Shown here in pieces: positions 1 through 6,591 of a stretch of 9,290 nucleotides of DNA. The first letter of the stretch is position 1, and every line of letters begins with the position of its first letter. The notes below the pieces were generated by a model. That model was given only the letters and a program-made list of their open reading frames with translations, was not told the origin of the DNA and did no database searches. This DNA comes from Chloroflexota bacterium (GTDB taxonomy: Bacteria > Chloroflexota > Dehalococcoidia > Lucifugimonadales > Lucifugimonadaceae). The translations under genes were made by a program, and so were the position numbers. The stretch is from contig JAJCYX010000340.1 of assembly GCA_029262715.1 (NCBI GenBank), positions 1-9,290 on the forward strand, read 5' to 3'.

Positions 1-1
1 T

Positions 2-931
2 CGCCGTCTCGTGGCGCAAGGCCGCGTCGTCTCCAACCAGGAGAAGGCCAATATCCTGCGTCGAGTCTTCAGCGGCCTCATCGCAACCGGTGTTGAAAAG
101 GTGGTGGTGATGCCAGACATGTCCGGTCTTGCCCGGCCCGCCATGTACGACAGCCGCGGCCAAATTGAGGCTGAATTCCTGGACCTGATGCCAACGGGCT
201 CGCAAGACGACTCTACTCGGGCTGCTGCGGCTATGAACAAACTCGGTGTCGACTGCCTGATTACCCTCGGTGGCGACGGCACGAACAGAGTAGTCTCGAA
301 GGGCGTCGGCGACACTCCGATGGTCCCAATCTCAACAGGCACCAACAATGTCTTCCCTCGAATGACAGAGGGAACGCTGGCTGGACTTGCGGCAGGGGCG
401 CTCGCAAATGGCGTCGTAACCGTCGACCAGGTCTGCAGGCGCAGCAAGCGGCTCGACGTTATTGTCGATGGCGATGTAGTAGACATAGCGCTTGTCGACG
501 CTGCTGTTTCGAGGCAGATGTTCGTCGGAGCCAGGGCGGTCTGGGAGCCGCAGTCACTCTACTCAATGTTCCTCACAAGGGCCGAGCCATCCTGCATCGG
601 CCTCTCTTCGATTGGCTCTCGGCTGAAAGCGGTCGAAATCGACGACCCGTTCGGGCTGTTCTTGCGTTTTGACGGTGACCCTGACGAGACTGCCAAGCGG
701 GTCACGGCGCCGGTCGCTCCCGGACTGGTGTCGAGCGTCGATGTGATGGGCTGGAAGGTACTTGAACCCGGAGATGCTTTGCCAGTCGACCTGCATCGAG
801 GAACCATTGCCCTTGATGGCGAGCGAGAAGTTGAACTTCTGCCAGACCAGACCGTTGAGATTGGACTCTCCAACGATGGGCCGCTGGTCCTGGACGTGGA
901 CAAGACCATGGCGCTGGTAGCGGCGAGCTAG
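2..931 (+). CDS. AcoX-like ATP-NAD kinase-fold protein (5' end outside window)
   Basis: Member of the ATP-NAD kinase / AcoX-like family, which has a diacylglycerol-kinase-type nucleotide-binding fold; AcoX proteins are often encoded next to acetoin or 2-oxoacid dehydrogenase genes, but their reaction is not settled. Counting from the GTG at 11, the nucleotide-binding GGDGTNR lies at residues 87-93 and STGTNNVFP at 108-116, in the order typical of the family. The GTG at 11 is probably not the start: the frame is open to the left edge (Arg-Arg-Leu-Val), and family members usually have an N-terminal NPASG-type segment followed by an RRLV-like stretch. I therefore treat the gene as 5'-truncated by the window, and the GTG as an internal valine. 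It ends with TAG, 14 nt before the next gene on the same strand, so the two probably share a transcript. Family assignment is firm; the substrate is unknown. Confidence 0.85.
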   Translation, partial: RRLVAQGRVVSNQEKANILRRVFSGLIATGVEKVVVMPDMSGLARPAMYDSRGQIEAEFLDLMPTGSQDDSTRAAAAMNKLGVDCLITLGGDGTNRVVSKGVGDTPMVPISTGTNNVFPRMTEGTLAGLAAGALANGVVTVDQVCRRSKRLDVIVDGDVVDIALVDAAVSRQMFVGARAVWEPQSLYSMFLTRAEPSCIGLSSIGSRLKAVEIDDPFGLFLRFDGDPDETAKRVTAPVAPGLVSSVDVMGWKVLEPGDALPVDLHRGTIALDGEREVELLPDQTVEIGLSNDGPLVLDVDKTMALVAAS

Positions 932-933
932 TT

Positions 934-937
934 GGAG
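934..937 (+). promoter_or_regulatory. Ribosome binding site deciding the TTG start at 946
   Basis: GGAG lies 8 nt upstream of the TTG at 946, in the short gap after the previous stop codon. It supports the TTG start, which places the Rossmann motif right at the N-terminus as expected for an SDR protein. Confidence 0.6.
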
Positions 938-945
938 TTTCTAGA

Positions 946-1731
946 TTGATTAATACGCTCCTCATCGGAGGCAAAGGGACTATCGGCTCCGGTCTCCGTA
1001 CCTATCTACCAAGGCTGAACCCCGGCTACAGGATTACGTCTGCCGATCTGCCAGGGGCGCCCGATAAGGCCGAGCCGGGAACCTCCACCGAATTCATCGA
1101 ACTGGACGCTTCGAAAGATGATGATGCGCTGAGAAGCGCTCTTAAGGGGCGTGACCTCGTCGTTTACCTTGCTCGCAAAGATCCGCTCAGCGATATGAAC
1201 GCCATGACAGACCTGGTCTTTAAGGCGGTCATGGATGTGTGTCCAGAAGCACTCATGATCGGATCAAGTTCAGTCCACTCTACAGATGCCGCTTACTGGC
1301 CGTTTCTGGACGAGCCGTACGCAACGATAGCGACGAGACAGTTTGAGAAGGTTACGGTGTGGCCAGAACCCCTTTCGGCGATGATGGAGCCGTGCCCGGT
1401 AAGCGACTATGGGCTCGAAAAGGCGTACGTGGAAGCGTGGTGCAAGCGGTTCGAGAACAACGGGATGGATGCCGTAGCCGCTCGCTGGGGTGGTATCAAC
1501 GGTGAAAATGCGATGACCGATGAGATTGCGTACTTCACCGTGTGGTGCCACCAGGAAGACTCTGCGTGCCTCGTTGATGGCTGCTACCGGGCGTCCAGGA
1601 ACATAACACTTCGCAGCGGTGCCCACTATTACGTGGTCTCAGACAACACTCATAACATCTTCGACATCGCAACGCCGCGACAAGAGATCGACTACAGGCC
1701 TACGCACGACGCAGAGAGTTTTTACGGCTGA
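946..1731 (+). CDS. NAD-dependent epimerase/dehydratase (extended SDR family)
   Basis: A 261-residue Rossmann-fold protein of the extended short-chain dehydrogenase/reductase family. The dinucleotide-binding GGKGTIG is at residues 8-14, an acidic residue follows strand 2 (SADLPG, near 32-37), the catalytic serine region is GSSSV at 106-110, and the YxxxK pair is Tyr155/Lys159 in DYGLEKAYVE. The order is that of NAD(P)-dependent sugar epimerases, dehydratases and uronate dehydrogenases. The His after the Ser segment and the short C-terminal domain recall uronate-dehydrogenase-like members, but I cannot name the substrate. The start is TTG, backed by GGAG 8 nt upstream; the gene follows the AcoX-like gene by 14 nt and is probably co-transcribed with it. 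Its stop is one base from the stop of a convergent gene. Likely a cytoplasmic enzyme acting on a sugar or sugar-like alcohol. Confidence 0.85.
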   Translation: MINTLLIGGKGTIGSGLRTYLPRLNPGYRITSADLPGAPDKAEPGTSTEFIELDASKDDDALRSALKGRDLVVYLARKDPLSDMNAMTDLVFKAVMDVCPEALMIGSSSVHSTDAAYWPFLDEPYATIATRQFEKVTVWPEPLSAMMEPCPVSDYGLEKAYVEAWCKRFENNGMDAVAARWGGINGENAMTDEIAYFTVWCHQEDSACLVDGCYRASRNITLRSGAHYYVVSDNTHNIFDIATPRQEIDYRPTHDAESFYG

Positions 1732-1732
1732 G

Positions 1733-2032
1733 CTATTCGATGGCTTCGAGGATCTGGGTGTCGTGGGTCTGGGCCAGCAGCGGGTAAATGCCGTCGAATA
1801 TGGACGTGATCGATTCTGTACGCCGTACAGCATCACGCGACTCTTCGTAGCTCGCTATCGAATCCCACTCCTGATCAGTGAACACTGTGCCGTGCCCTCC
1901 GTGCCAGGCCTTGAAGACTCTGGGTCTTGGGAACCCAGAGCTTCCCATCTCGACAGCAGCCTCGCGGACGAGCGCCATCAGCTTGCCACCAGTGCCAGGT
2001 TTCGGCAGATACATTCTTCTGACAACGATCAT
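1733..2032 (-). CDS. Small dimeric alpha/beta-barrel-like protein (ABM/NIPSNAP-like), function unknown
   Basis: A 99-residue protein beginning MIVVRRMYLPKPGTGGKL and containing a central SSGFPRPRVFKAWHGGHG segment followed by EWDSIASYEESRD. An opening beta strand, an amphipathic helix, a second strand with aromatic and His residues and a closing helix match the plan of ferredoxin-like dimeric alpha/beta-barrel proteins (antibiotic-biosynthesis monooxygenase-like or NIPSNAP-like). These commonly form dimers that bind small organic ligands; no catalytic role can be assigned here. The ATG start is well supported by GGAGG 6 nt upstream. It lies 203 nt downstream of the FAD oxidoreductase gene on the same strand, so they may or may not share a transcript, and it meets the SDR gene tail to tail. 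That the gene is real is likely; the fold is inferred from pattern only. Confidence 0.7.
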   Translation of the reverse strand: MIVVRRMYLPKPGTGGKLMALVREAAVEMGSSGFPRPRVFKAWHGGHGTVFTDQEWDSIASYEESRDAVRRTESITSIFDGIYPLLAQTHDTQILEAIE

Positions 2033-2038
2033 GATTGG

Positions 2039-2043
2039 CCTCC
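2039..2043 (-). promoter_or_regulatory. Strong Shine-Dalgarno for the 99-aa gene
   Basis: On the minus strand this reads GGAGG, 6 nt before the ATG at 2032. It argues that the small minus-strand frame is the real gene here, rather than the overlapping frames in the other directions, and it fixes the start. Confidence 0.7.
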
Positions 2044-2235
2044 AATTCGACTGTTTTCAAATAACGAATTCGCGGCGATGACGTGATGATACGAGATCGG
2101 TAAGATCCTTCGACCCCCAAGCAGTACACCGCGGTCGGGATCACATCACGAACTCGCTCTCCGAAAACCGTGAGAACGAACTGGACCATCCCTCAGCACC
2201 AACAACCGCCGGCAGCCGAAAACGAATCGTGATTC

Positions 2236-3387
2236 CTAGATTCGGAAGCGACGCCAGTCTCGTTCGAAGCGTTCCTTATTGCGCATACCTGACGCCGTTG
2301 GCGCTTTTAGGCCCACCTGCGGTCCGTCAGACGCCAGGAACTCCCCACCGACAAGCGCCGACTGCGTAGTTGAATACGCCAGGAAACACTCGCCAGAGCC
2401 ATCGTATCTGGGCGGCGGCGCTGATTCCTGTATTCGAGCGGCAATCGTCTCTGCCACGTGCTGTCCCTGCCCCGAAGCGAACACACCGGCCTTAGGAATG
2501 GCCTTCCCCTCAGCGAACGGAACAACATTCACATCACCCACAGCGAAAACATCGTTCTGTGAAGTCTCAAGAGTTTCCGCATTCACTGGCGTCCACGGCT
2601 TACCGTTCGTTAGACCGGACTCGGAAACTATCTGCGGTACACGGTGAACTGGAACCGTTGTAATTACATCCGCAGAGATTGAAGAACCGTCACTGTAAGC
2701 AGCCTCCATCCCGTCTGGCGTGACCGATGTGACGCTAATTCCGGTTCGCAACTCGATACCTCTACGCTCCATGTCATCACGCAGTTGTCCCGAAGCAACA
2801 GGTCCTGCAACCGCCATCGGCGCAGGCTCAGGGATCGTCACTATGATCTCTGAATCCTTCCTGATCCCCTGTTTTCGGAAGTACCAGTTGATCATCATCG
2901 CCGTCTCGAACGGGGCTGGCGGGCACTTGTACGGCTGCGAGGCCACCGAGATCACCACCTTGCCGCGTCTGAATCGGCTAAGCCTTCGCCGAAGCTTTCG
3001 GGCGGTGTCGAGGTTGTAGAACGAGTAGGCGAGATCGGAGCCGGGAACTGCGTCCCAGTCATAGCTAGCGCCAAGTGCCACTACCAGGTAATCGAAATCG
3101 AATGTCCCGCCACCGGTCTTGATCGCCCGGCCAGAGGTGTCGATCATCTCAATATCGGACTCAATGAACTCGATGCCGCGATTGGCAAGCTGCCCGAGCG
3201 AGCGTCCTGTCTTGCGCACATCGCGTTCGCCCACAATGAGCATCGGGTTCATCCCACAAAGCCGGGTCACTCGGTTGCGATCAATCATCGTCACTGTGTG
3301 CTCAGCGGGAAGCAGTGACCTCAGGGCACGCGCTGCCGCAACGCCCCCAAAGCCCCCTCCGAGCACAACAATCTTCTTGCCAGTCAT
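2236..3387 (-). CDS. FAD/NAD(P)-dependent oxidoreductase, sulfide:quinone reductase / flavocytochrome c family
   Basis: A 383-residue flavoprotein of the pyridine-nucleotide-disulfide oxidoreductase superfamily. The FAD-binding GGGFGG is at 10-15, Asp36 closes the first Rossmann unit, ATG-like VVALGA is at 102-107, and the second FAD contact VFAVGD is at 280-285, followed by IPKAGVFASGQGQHVAE, typical of sulfide:quinone oxidoreductases (SQR) and flavocytochrome c sulfide dehydrogenases. PYKCPPAPFE (152-161) carries Cys155 and GECFLAY (332-338) carries Cys334, the expected positions of the redox-active pair; another Cys is at 44. The third SQR cysteine, usually between the FAD core and the CPPAP motif, is not seen. 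There is no signal peptide, so it probably acts on the cytoplasmic face; the basic C-terminus (ERFERDWRRFRI) could touch the membrane. The ATG has AGGAG 6 nt upstream. The substrate could be sulfide, polysulfide or another electron donor; the family is sure, the reaction is not. Confidence 0.85.
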   Translation of the reverse strand: MTGKKIVVLGGGFGGVAAARALRSLLPAEHTVTMIDRNRVTRLCGMNPMLIVGERDVRKTGRSLGQLANRGIEFIESDIEMIDTSGRAIKTGGGTFDFDYLVVALGASYDWDAVPGSDLAYSFYNLDTARKLRRRLSRFRRGKVVISVASQPYKCPPAPFETAMMINWYFRKQGIRKDSEIIVTIPEPAPMAVAGPVASGQLRDDMERRGIELRTGISVTSVTPDGMEAAYSDGSSISADVITTVPVHRVPQIVSESGLTNGKPWTPVNAETLETSQNDVFAVGDVNVVPFAEGKAIPKAGVFASGQGQHVAETIAARIQESAPPPRYDGSGECFLAYSTTQSALVGGEFLASDGPQVGLKAPTASGMRNKERFERDWRRFRI

Positions 3388-3393
3388 TCATCA

Positions 3394-3398
3394 CTCCT
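3394..3398 (-). promoter_or_regulatory. Shine-Dalgarno for the FAD oxidoreductase
   Basis: Reads AGGAG on the minus strand, 6 nt before the ATG at 3387. It lies immediately next to the palindrome at 3401-3412. Confidence 0.65.
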
Positions 3399-3400
3399 GA

Positions 3401-3412
3401 GCCGATATCGGC
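3401..3412. promoter_or_regulatory. Perfect 12-bp palindrome in the oxidoreductase leader
   Basis: GCCGATATCGGC is a perfect palindrome ending 2 nt upstream of the Shine-Dalgarno of the FAD oxidoreductase. A dimeric repressor could bind here, or the transcript could form a small stem that affects ribosome access. Only the symmetry and position are seen; the role is inferred. Confidence 0.35.
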
Positions 3413-3635
3413 CAGCAAATGTGTGAGCATGTGCGTGATTAGACTAAGTTTCGGGCGCGCCACGAAAACCGGATAGTATGCATGTGGCGAGGGCTGGTAA
3501 GCCTACCCGATTACACTCCCACACGCCTGTGTTTTGGAATGTATCTGATCCACCTGACCGCCGAAGCACTTAGTTGGATACTTTCGGCTCATTTAGGCCA
3601 CTACAGTCCTTTGCGAAGAAGGAAAATTAATCTTT

Positions 3636-4955
3636 GTGAACAAGCATCAACAGCCCTATTCCTGCGACACGATGGTGGCAATGCCAACGGCTACCGCCAA
3701 CGGGCAGGTGATATTCGGCAAAAACTCAGACCGTCCGCAGGAGGAGGTGCAGCCGCTTGTGATGAGACGGCGCGCTGTACACGAAGGTGGCGAGGCAGGT
3801 GCGCAGTTCGTTGACGTTCCGCAGGCTCGCGAGGCGTTCAGGCACGTAGGTTCACGGCCATACTGGTGCGCAGGATATGAGCACGGCTTCAACGAGCACC
3901 AGGTGGTGATCGGCAATGAAGCATTGCCGACGAAGCTGCCGACCGCTTCAGAGTCGCGGCTCATTGGTATGGAGCTGGTGCGATTCGGCCTCGAGCGAGC
4001 AGCCAGCGCAGCGGAAGCTGTAGACGTCATCACGGGGCTTGTGTCGCAGTTCGGACAGGGCAAGTTCGAAAACTCAGCCGGTATCAGGACATATGACAAC
4101 TCGTACATCGTCGCCGATCCGAGAGAGGCCTACATCATCGAAGCTGTTGGACACGACTGGGCGGTGCGAAAGGTCGAGGATTCCAGCACGATCTCGAACG
4201 TCTGCACACTTGGTGGTGCAAATGACCGGGTGTCCCCTGAAGCAGAGCGCAACGCTATCGACGCCGGACTGTTCTCCAGCGACCGCGGTCAAGAGTTCTC
4301 ATTTTCAGGTGCATTTGCCGATATCGGTGCGTCGGCAAGTGGAATAGCTAGGCAATGCAGGACCGAATCGCTTGTGAACCGGCATGCGGGGCGAATCGAA
4401 CCGCAAACGGTGATGCAAATACTCTCTGACCACTCAGACGGAAACGATCCGAACGAACCGTTCGTTGAAGATGTCTCCGGCCAACTATCGGTCTGCCTGC
4501 ATAGAACGGAAGGCGAAGAGCACGGCGTATCGGCCGCATCGCTGGTCGCTGACCTCTGCGCAACAGACGAACGGCTGCCCGTCTACTGGTGCGGAATGTA
4601 CTCGCCCTGCATGACACTGTTCCTCCCAATATTCATCGAAGGAGACCTACCGTCCGCACTTTCAATCGGCAAAGAGCAGCCATCTGACGACAGCCCGTGG
4701 TGGAAGCTGTACAGGTTGACACATTCTGGCCTCAGCGAAGGGCCCGAGCGTAGAGCCGAAATTCGGTCGTCGTGGGCGCCTCGGCAGGCAGAGTTGATGG
4801 AATCAGCGTATGTAATGGCACAACGCGGCAAGGAGCTCATCGATGGTGGATCGTCAGACAGTGCGAATGCATTGCTAACGGGCTACATGAAGGAGAATCT
4901 CGGCCGAATGATGGATATCGTCGGTTCGCTTGAATCTGAAACAGCAGCTCGATGA
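3636..4955 (+). CDS. Secernin-like C69 family peptidase (Ntn-hydrolase)
   Basis: A 439-residue protein of peptidase family C69 / secernins, cysteine Ntn-hydrolases that cleave dipeptides or other amide bonds after N-terminal processing exposes the catalytic Cys. SCDTMVAMPTAT (9-20) and GKNSDRP (28-34) give the conserved start of the family; Cys10 is the predicted nucleophile, so the nine residues before it would be a propeptide. Further family features are GYEHGFNEHQVVIGNEA (80-96), DNSYIVADPREAYIIEAVG (154-172), SNVCTLG near 187-193 and a C-terminal PWWKLYRL. The length fits the family. The start is GTG at 3636, chosen because the next ATG lies after the catalytic Cys; GAAGGA 12 nt upstream is a loose ribosome site. 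No signal peptide is evident, so it is probably cytoplasmic. Its stop overlaps the start of the following gene (ATGA), implying translational coupling. The substrate is unknown. Confidence 0.85.
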   Translation: MNKHQQPYSCDTMVAMPTATANGQVIFGKNSDRPQEEVQPLVMRRRAVHEGGEAGAQFVDVPQAREAFRHVGSRPYWCAGYEHGFNEHQVVIGNEALPTKLPTASESRLIGMELVRFGLERAASAAEAVDVITGLVSQFGQGKFENSAGIRTYDNSYIVADPREAYIIEAVGHDWAVRKVEDSSTISNVCTLGGANDRVSPEAERNAIDAGLFSSDRGQEFSFSGAFADIGASASGIARQCRTESLVNRHAGRIEPQTVMQILSDHSDGNDPNEPFVEDVSGQLSVCLHRTEGEEHGVSAASLVADLCATDERLPVYWCGMYSPCMTLFLPIFIEGDLPSALSIGKEQPSDDSPWWKLYRLTHSGLSEGPERRAEIRSSWAPRQAELMESAYVMAQRGKELIDGGSSDSANALLTGYMKENLGRMMDIVGSLESETAAR

Positions 4956-5818
4956 GATCTGTCGCCTTGCAGAAGGAGCTCAGTGCAGCACTTGTAGCTG
5001 CTAAGGCGGCGACTAATTCACTTCAAGCGAACTTTAAGCGCAACCGTCAGGGCGCTGGAGCGGTACTGAAGACCTGGATGAAATCGCCTGGAGCATTGGT
5101 GACTGAGGCGGATATTGCCGCAGATAAAGCGACTGTTGAATCACTGAACAGCTCGGATGTTGACGCCGCTTTGATCTCAGAAGAAAGCACATCCGGAGAT
5201 AGTTCCAGCGATTCCGTTTGGCTAATTGACCCTCTTTGCGGCACGGTTCCGTTTCGGGCGGGCATGCCTCACTGGGGAGTAAACATCGCTCTCAGGCAGC
5301 GCAACCGGCTGTCAGTGGGAGTGATAACGCTTCCGCACTCAGGCCAGGTGCTCGCAGCGACCGCCGGCCGTGGAGTTACGTTGAACGGCAAGCCGTTCGA
5401 AGGACGAGACCCCGGACTGCCACTAAACGAGTCCATTGTGGGGCTTGAAACGGGCGGTGGCGAAAAGTGGTCACGGCTGTTTGGTACCGAGCCCGACGGC
5501 GTTTCGCAGATTTCGTGGCCCGGATCGGTCAGCTACGTCAACACCTTTGCATCTGCCGCATACCCACTGGCGCTCGTCGCCACAGGCGGTATGTCAGGCG
5601 TGGTATTCCACACTGTAGACCCCGTTCACCTGCCAGCTGGAGCCGACACTGTTCACGTGGCAGCCGGAGCGCTGATAGCGCAGGAGCTTGGAGTGATCGT
5701 CAGCGACGCGCATGGCGAGCCACTCGACTGGCTGTCGGACGAGACGTATCCGGTAATCGTCGTCGCATGGCCCAGCGTCCACAGCAAACTGATCCAAGCG
5801 ATGCGGGAGCGCGCGTAA
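4952..5818 (+). CDS. Inositol monophosphatase-fold protein with altered metal-binding motifs
   Basis: A 288-residue protein of the inositol monophosphatase (IMPase/FBPase/CysQ) superfamily, Mg-dependent phosphatases of small sugar or nucleotide phosphates. Family motifs are VTEADIAADK (50-59, Asp54), LISEES (74-79, Glu77/78), WLIDPLCGTVPF (90-101) and TVHVAAGALIAQELG (233-247). Two positions differ from active enzymes: the second Asp of DPxDGT is Cys96, and the Asp of WDxAAG is His235, with the Trp also replaced. Both normally help hold the catalytic metals. The rest of the fold looks intact, with no frameshift or early stop, so this looks like a maintained variant, not a decaying gene. The ATG start overlaps the stop of the C69 gene by 4 nt and has no Shine-Dalgarno of its own, implying coupled translation. 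It may be a phosphatase with changed metal use, or a non-catalytic or differently acting relative. Confidence 0.85.
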   Translation: MRSVALQKELSAALVAAKAATNSLQANFKRNRQGAGAVLKTWMKSPGALVTEADIAADKATVESLNSSDVDAALISEESTSGDSSSDSVWLIDPLCGTVPFRAGMPHWGVNIALRQRNRLSVGVITLPHSGQVLAATAGRGVTLNGKPFEGRDPGLPLNESIVGLETGGGEKWSRLFGTEPDGVSQISWPGSVSYVNTFASAAYPLALVATGGMSGVVFHTVDPVHLPAGADTVHVAAGALIAQELGVIVSDAHGEPLDWLSDETYPVIVVAWPSVHSKLIQAMRERA

Positions 5819-5848
5819 TCAAAGAACGCGGCACGCCACCGTCGCCCG

Positions 5849-6553
5849 TTACTCAATGCCGTTTTCGGCCATCCACTTGTCCTGTGGCGGTGTTGAACTC
5901 GGGCTGGCTGCACGGCTTCGGTAGTAGCCGTCTGCGCGCATGAAGCGGTCGTGCACTCGCCGCAATTCGGTCACAGCGTCCGGGTGATCGTCAACACGAA
6001 GATCGATGTCGGCAAACGGCTGCTCACCGTATACCGTAAGCACCGCTGACCGTTCAGGAAGATGCCGTCCGCCCAGCCCTCGCTGACCCCCGGTGTCACG
6101 ACCTGCCTCAAGAGCGAGCAACATCCGTTGCGCTAAAGGTTCATCAACTCCAGACTTCAGTGCAGCAGCCATCTGCGATGCAACATGATCGCCGTCCAGC
6201 ACATTACCCATCACAAGCCAGCCATTTCCGATCAGTGAACCCGCCCAATCACGAGTGGCAGAACCTGTGTGCACGTGAGGTGTGCCGTCGGCGGTCACGA
6301 CTCCGACCTGACGATACTCAAACTGCTCATCTGCGTCAGCAAGCTGGGCGAATGCTTCGGGAAGGCCGGTGCTGCTCGCGATCATCTCCAGCAGGGCTGG
6401 GCCGTGCGCGGGGTATGTGGCGGCCTGTGAAGAGACCGCTCCAACTCCAGGCCGCACAAAAGGGCACGAGGCCCCAACGGCAAGCGAATACGTTGCGATA
6501 CCGATTCCCAGCTGACCGGTACGGTTGTCACGGACGATGACGGTGTATGTCAT
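5849..6553 (-). CDS. DUF1028 family protein (putative Ntn-hydrolase-like)
   Basis: A 234-residue member of the DUF1028 family, which is thought to have an Ntn-hydrolase-like fold; no reaction is established. It opens MTYTVIVRDNRTGQLGIGIA with Thr2 next to the initiator, then VGASCPFVRPGVGAVSSQA (26-44), HTGSATRDWAGSLIGNGW (95-112), VMGNVLDG (114-121), a LALEAGRDTGGQRG stretch (146-159) and LRVDDHPDAVTELRRV (185-200), all in family order. The last 25 or so residues (serine/proline-rich) extend past the conserved core. Thr2 could be an N-terminal nucleophile after Met removal, but this is inference. No clear Shine-Dalgarno precedes the ATG. It lies 38 nt downstream of the GNAT gene on the same strand, so the two probably form an operon; it converges with the IMPase-fold gene across 30 nt. 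Confidence 0.85.
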   Translation of the reverse strand: MTYTVIVRDNRTGQLGIGIATYSLAVGASCPFVRPGVGAVSSQAATYPAHGPALLEMIASSTGLPEAFAQLADADEQFEYRQVGVVTADGTPHVHTGSATRDWAGSLIGNGWLVMGNVLDGDHVASQMAAALKSGVDEPLAQRMLLALEAGRDTGGQRGLGGRHLPERSAVLTVYGEQPFADIDLRVDDHPDAVTELRRVHDRFMRADGYYRSRAASPSSTPPQDKWMAENGIE

Positions 6554-6591
6554 GGCACCAGAGTCTACGCCGCCTGCTCGGCACCTATTCG

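Noticed and set aside
11..13. GTG as the start of the AcoX-like gene
   Set aside because: The frame is open to the left edge and the preceding residues (Arg-Arg-Leu) fit the conserved part of the family, so the start lies outside the window.
1619..2086. 155-codon plus-strand frame across the SDR 3' end and the 99-aa gene
   Set aside because: It starts inside the SDR gene in another frame, runs antisense to the 99-aa gene, and has low-complexity composition typical of a shadow frame.
1875..2189. 104-codon minus-strand frame overlapping the 99-aa gene
   Set aside because: It overlaps a frame with a strong Shine-Dalgarno and a plausible fold, and its own sequence resembles no family.
2223..2234. 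GAATC/GATTC hairpin just after the oxidoreductase stop as a terminator
   Set aside because: The stem is AT-rich, at most 5 bp with a 2-nt loop, and is followed only by GTTTTC, too weak to call.
3482..3814. 110-codon plus-strand frame upstream of and overlapping the C69 gene
   Set aside because: Most of its second half overlaps the conserved N-terminus of the C69 protein in another frame; the first half has no recognisable features or good ribosome site.
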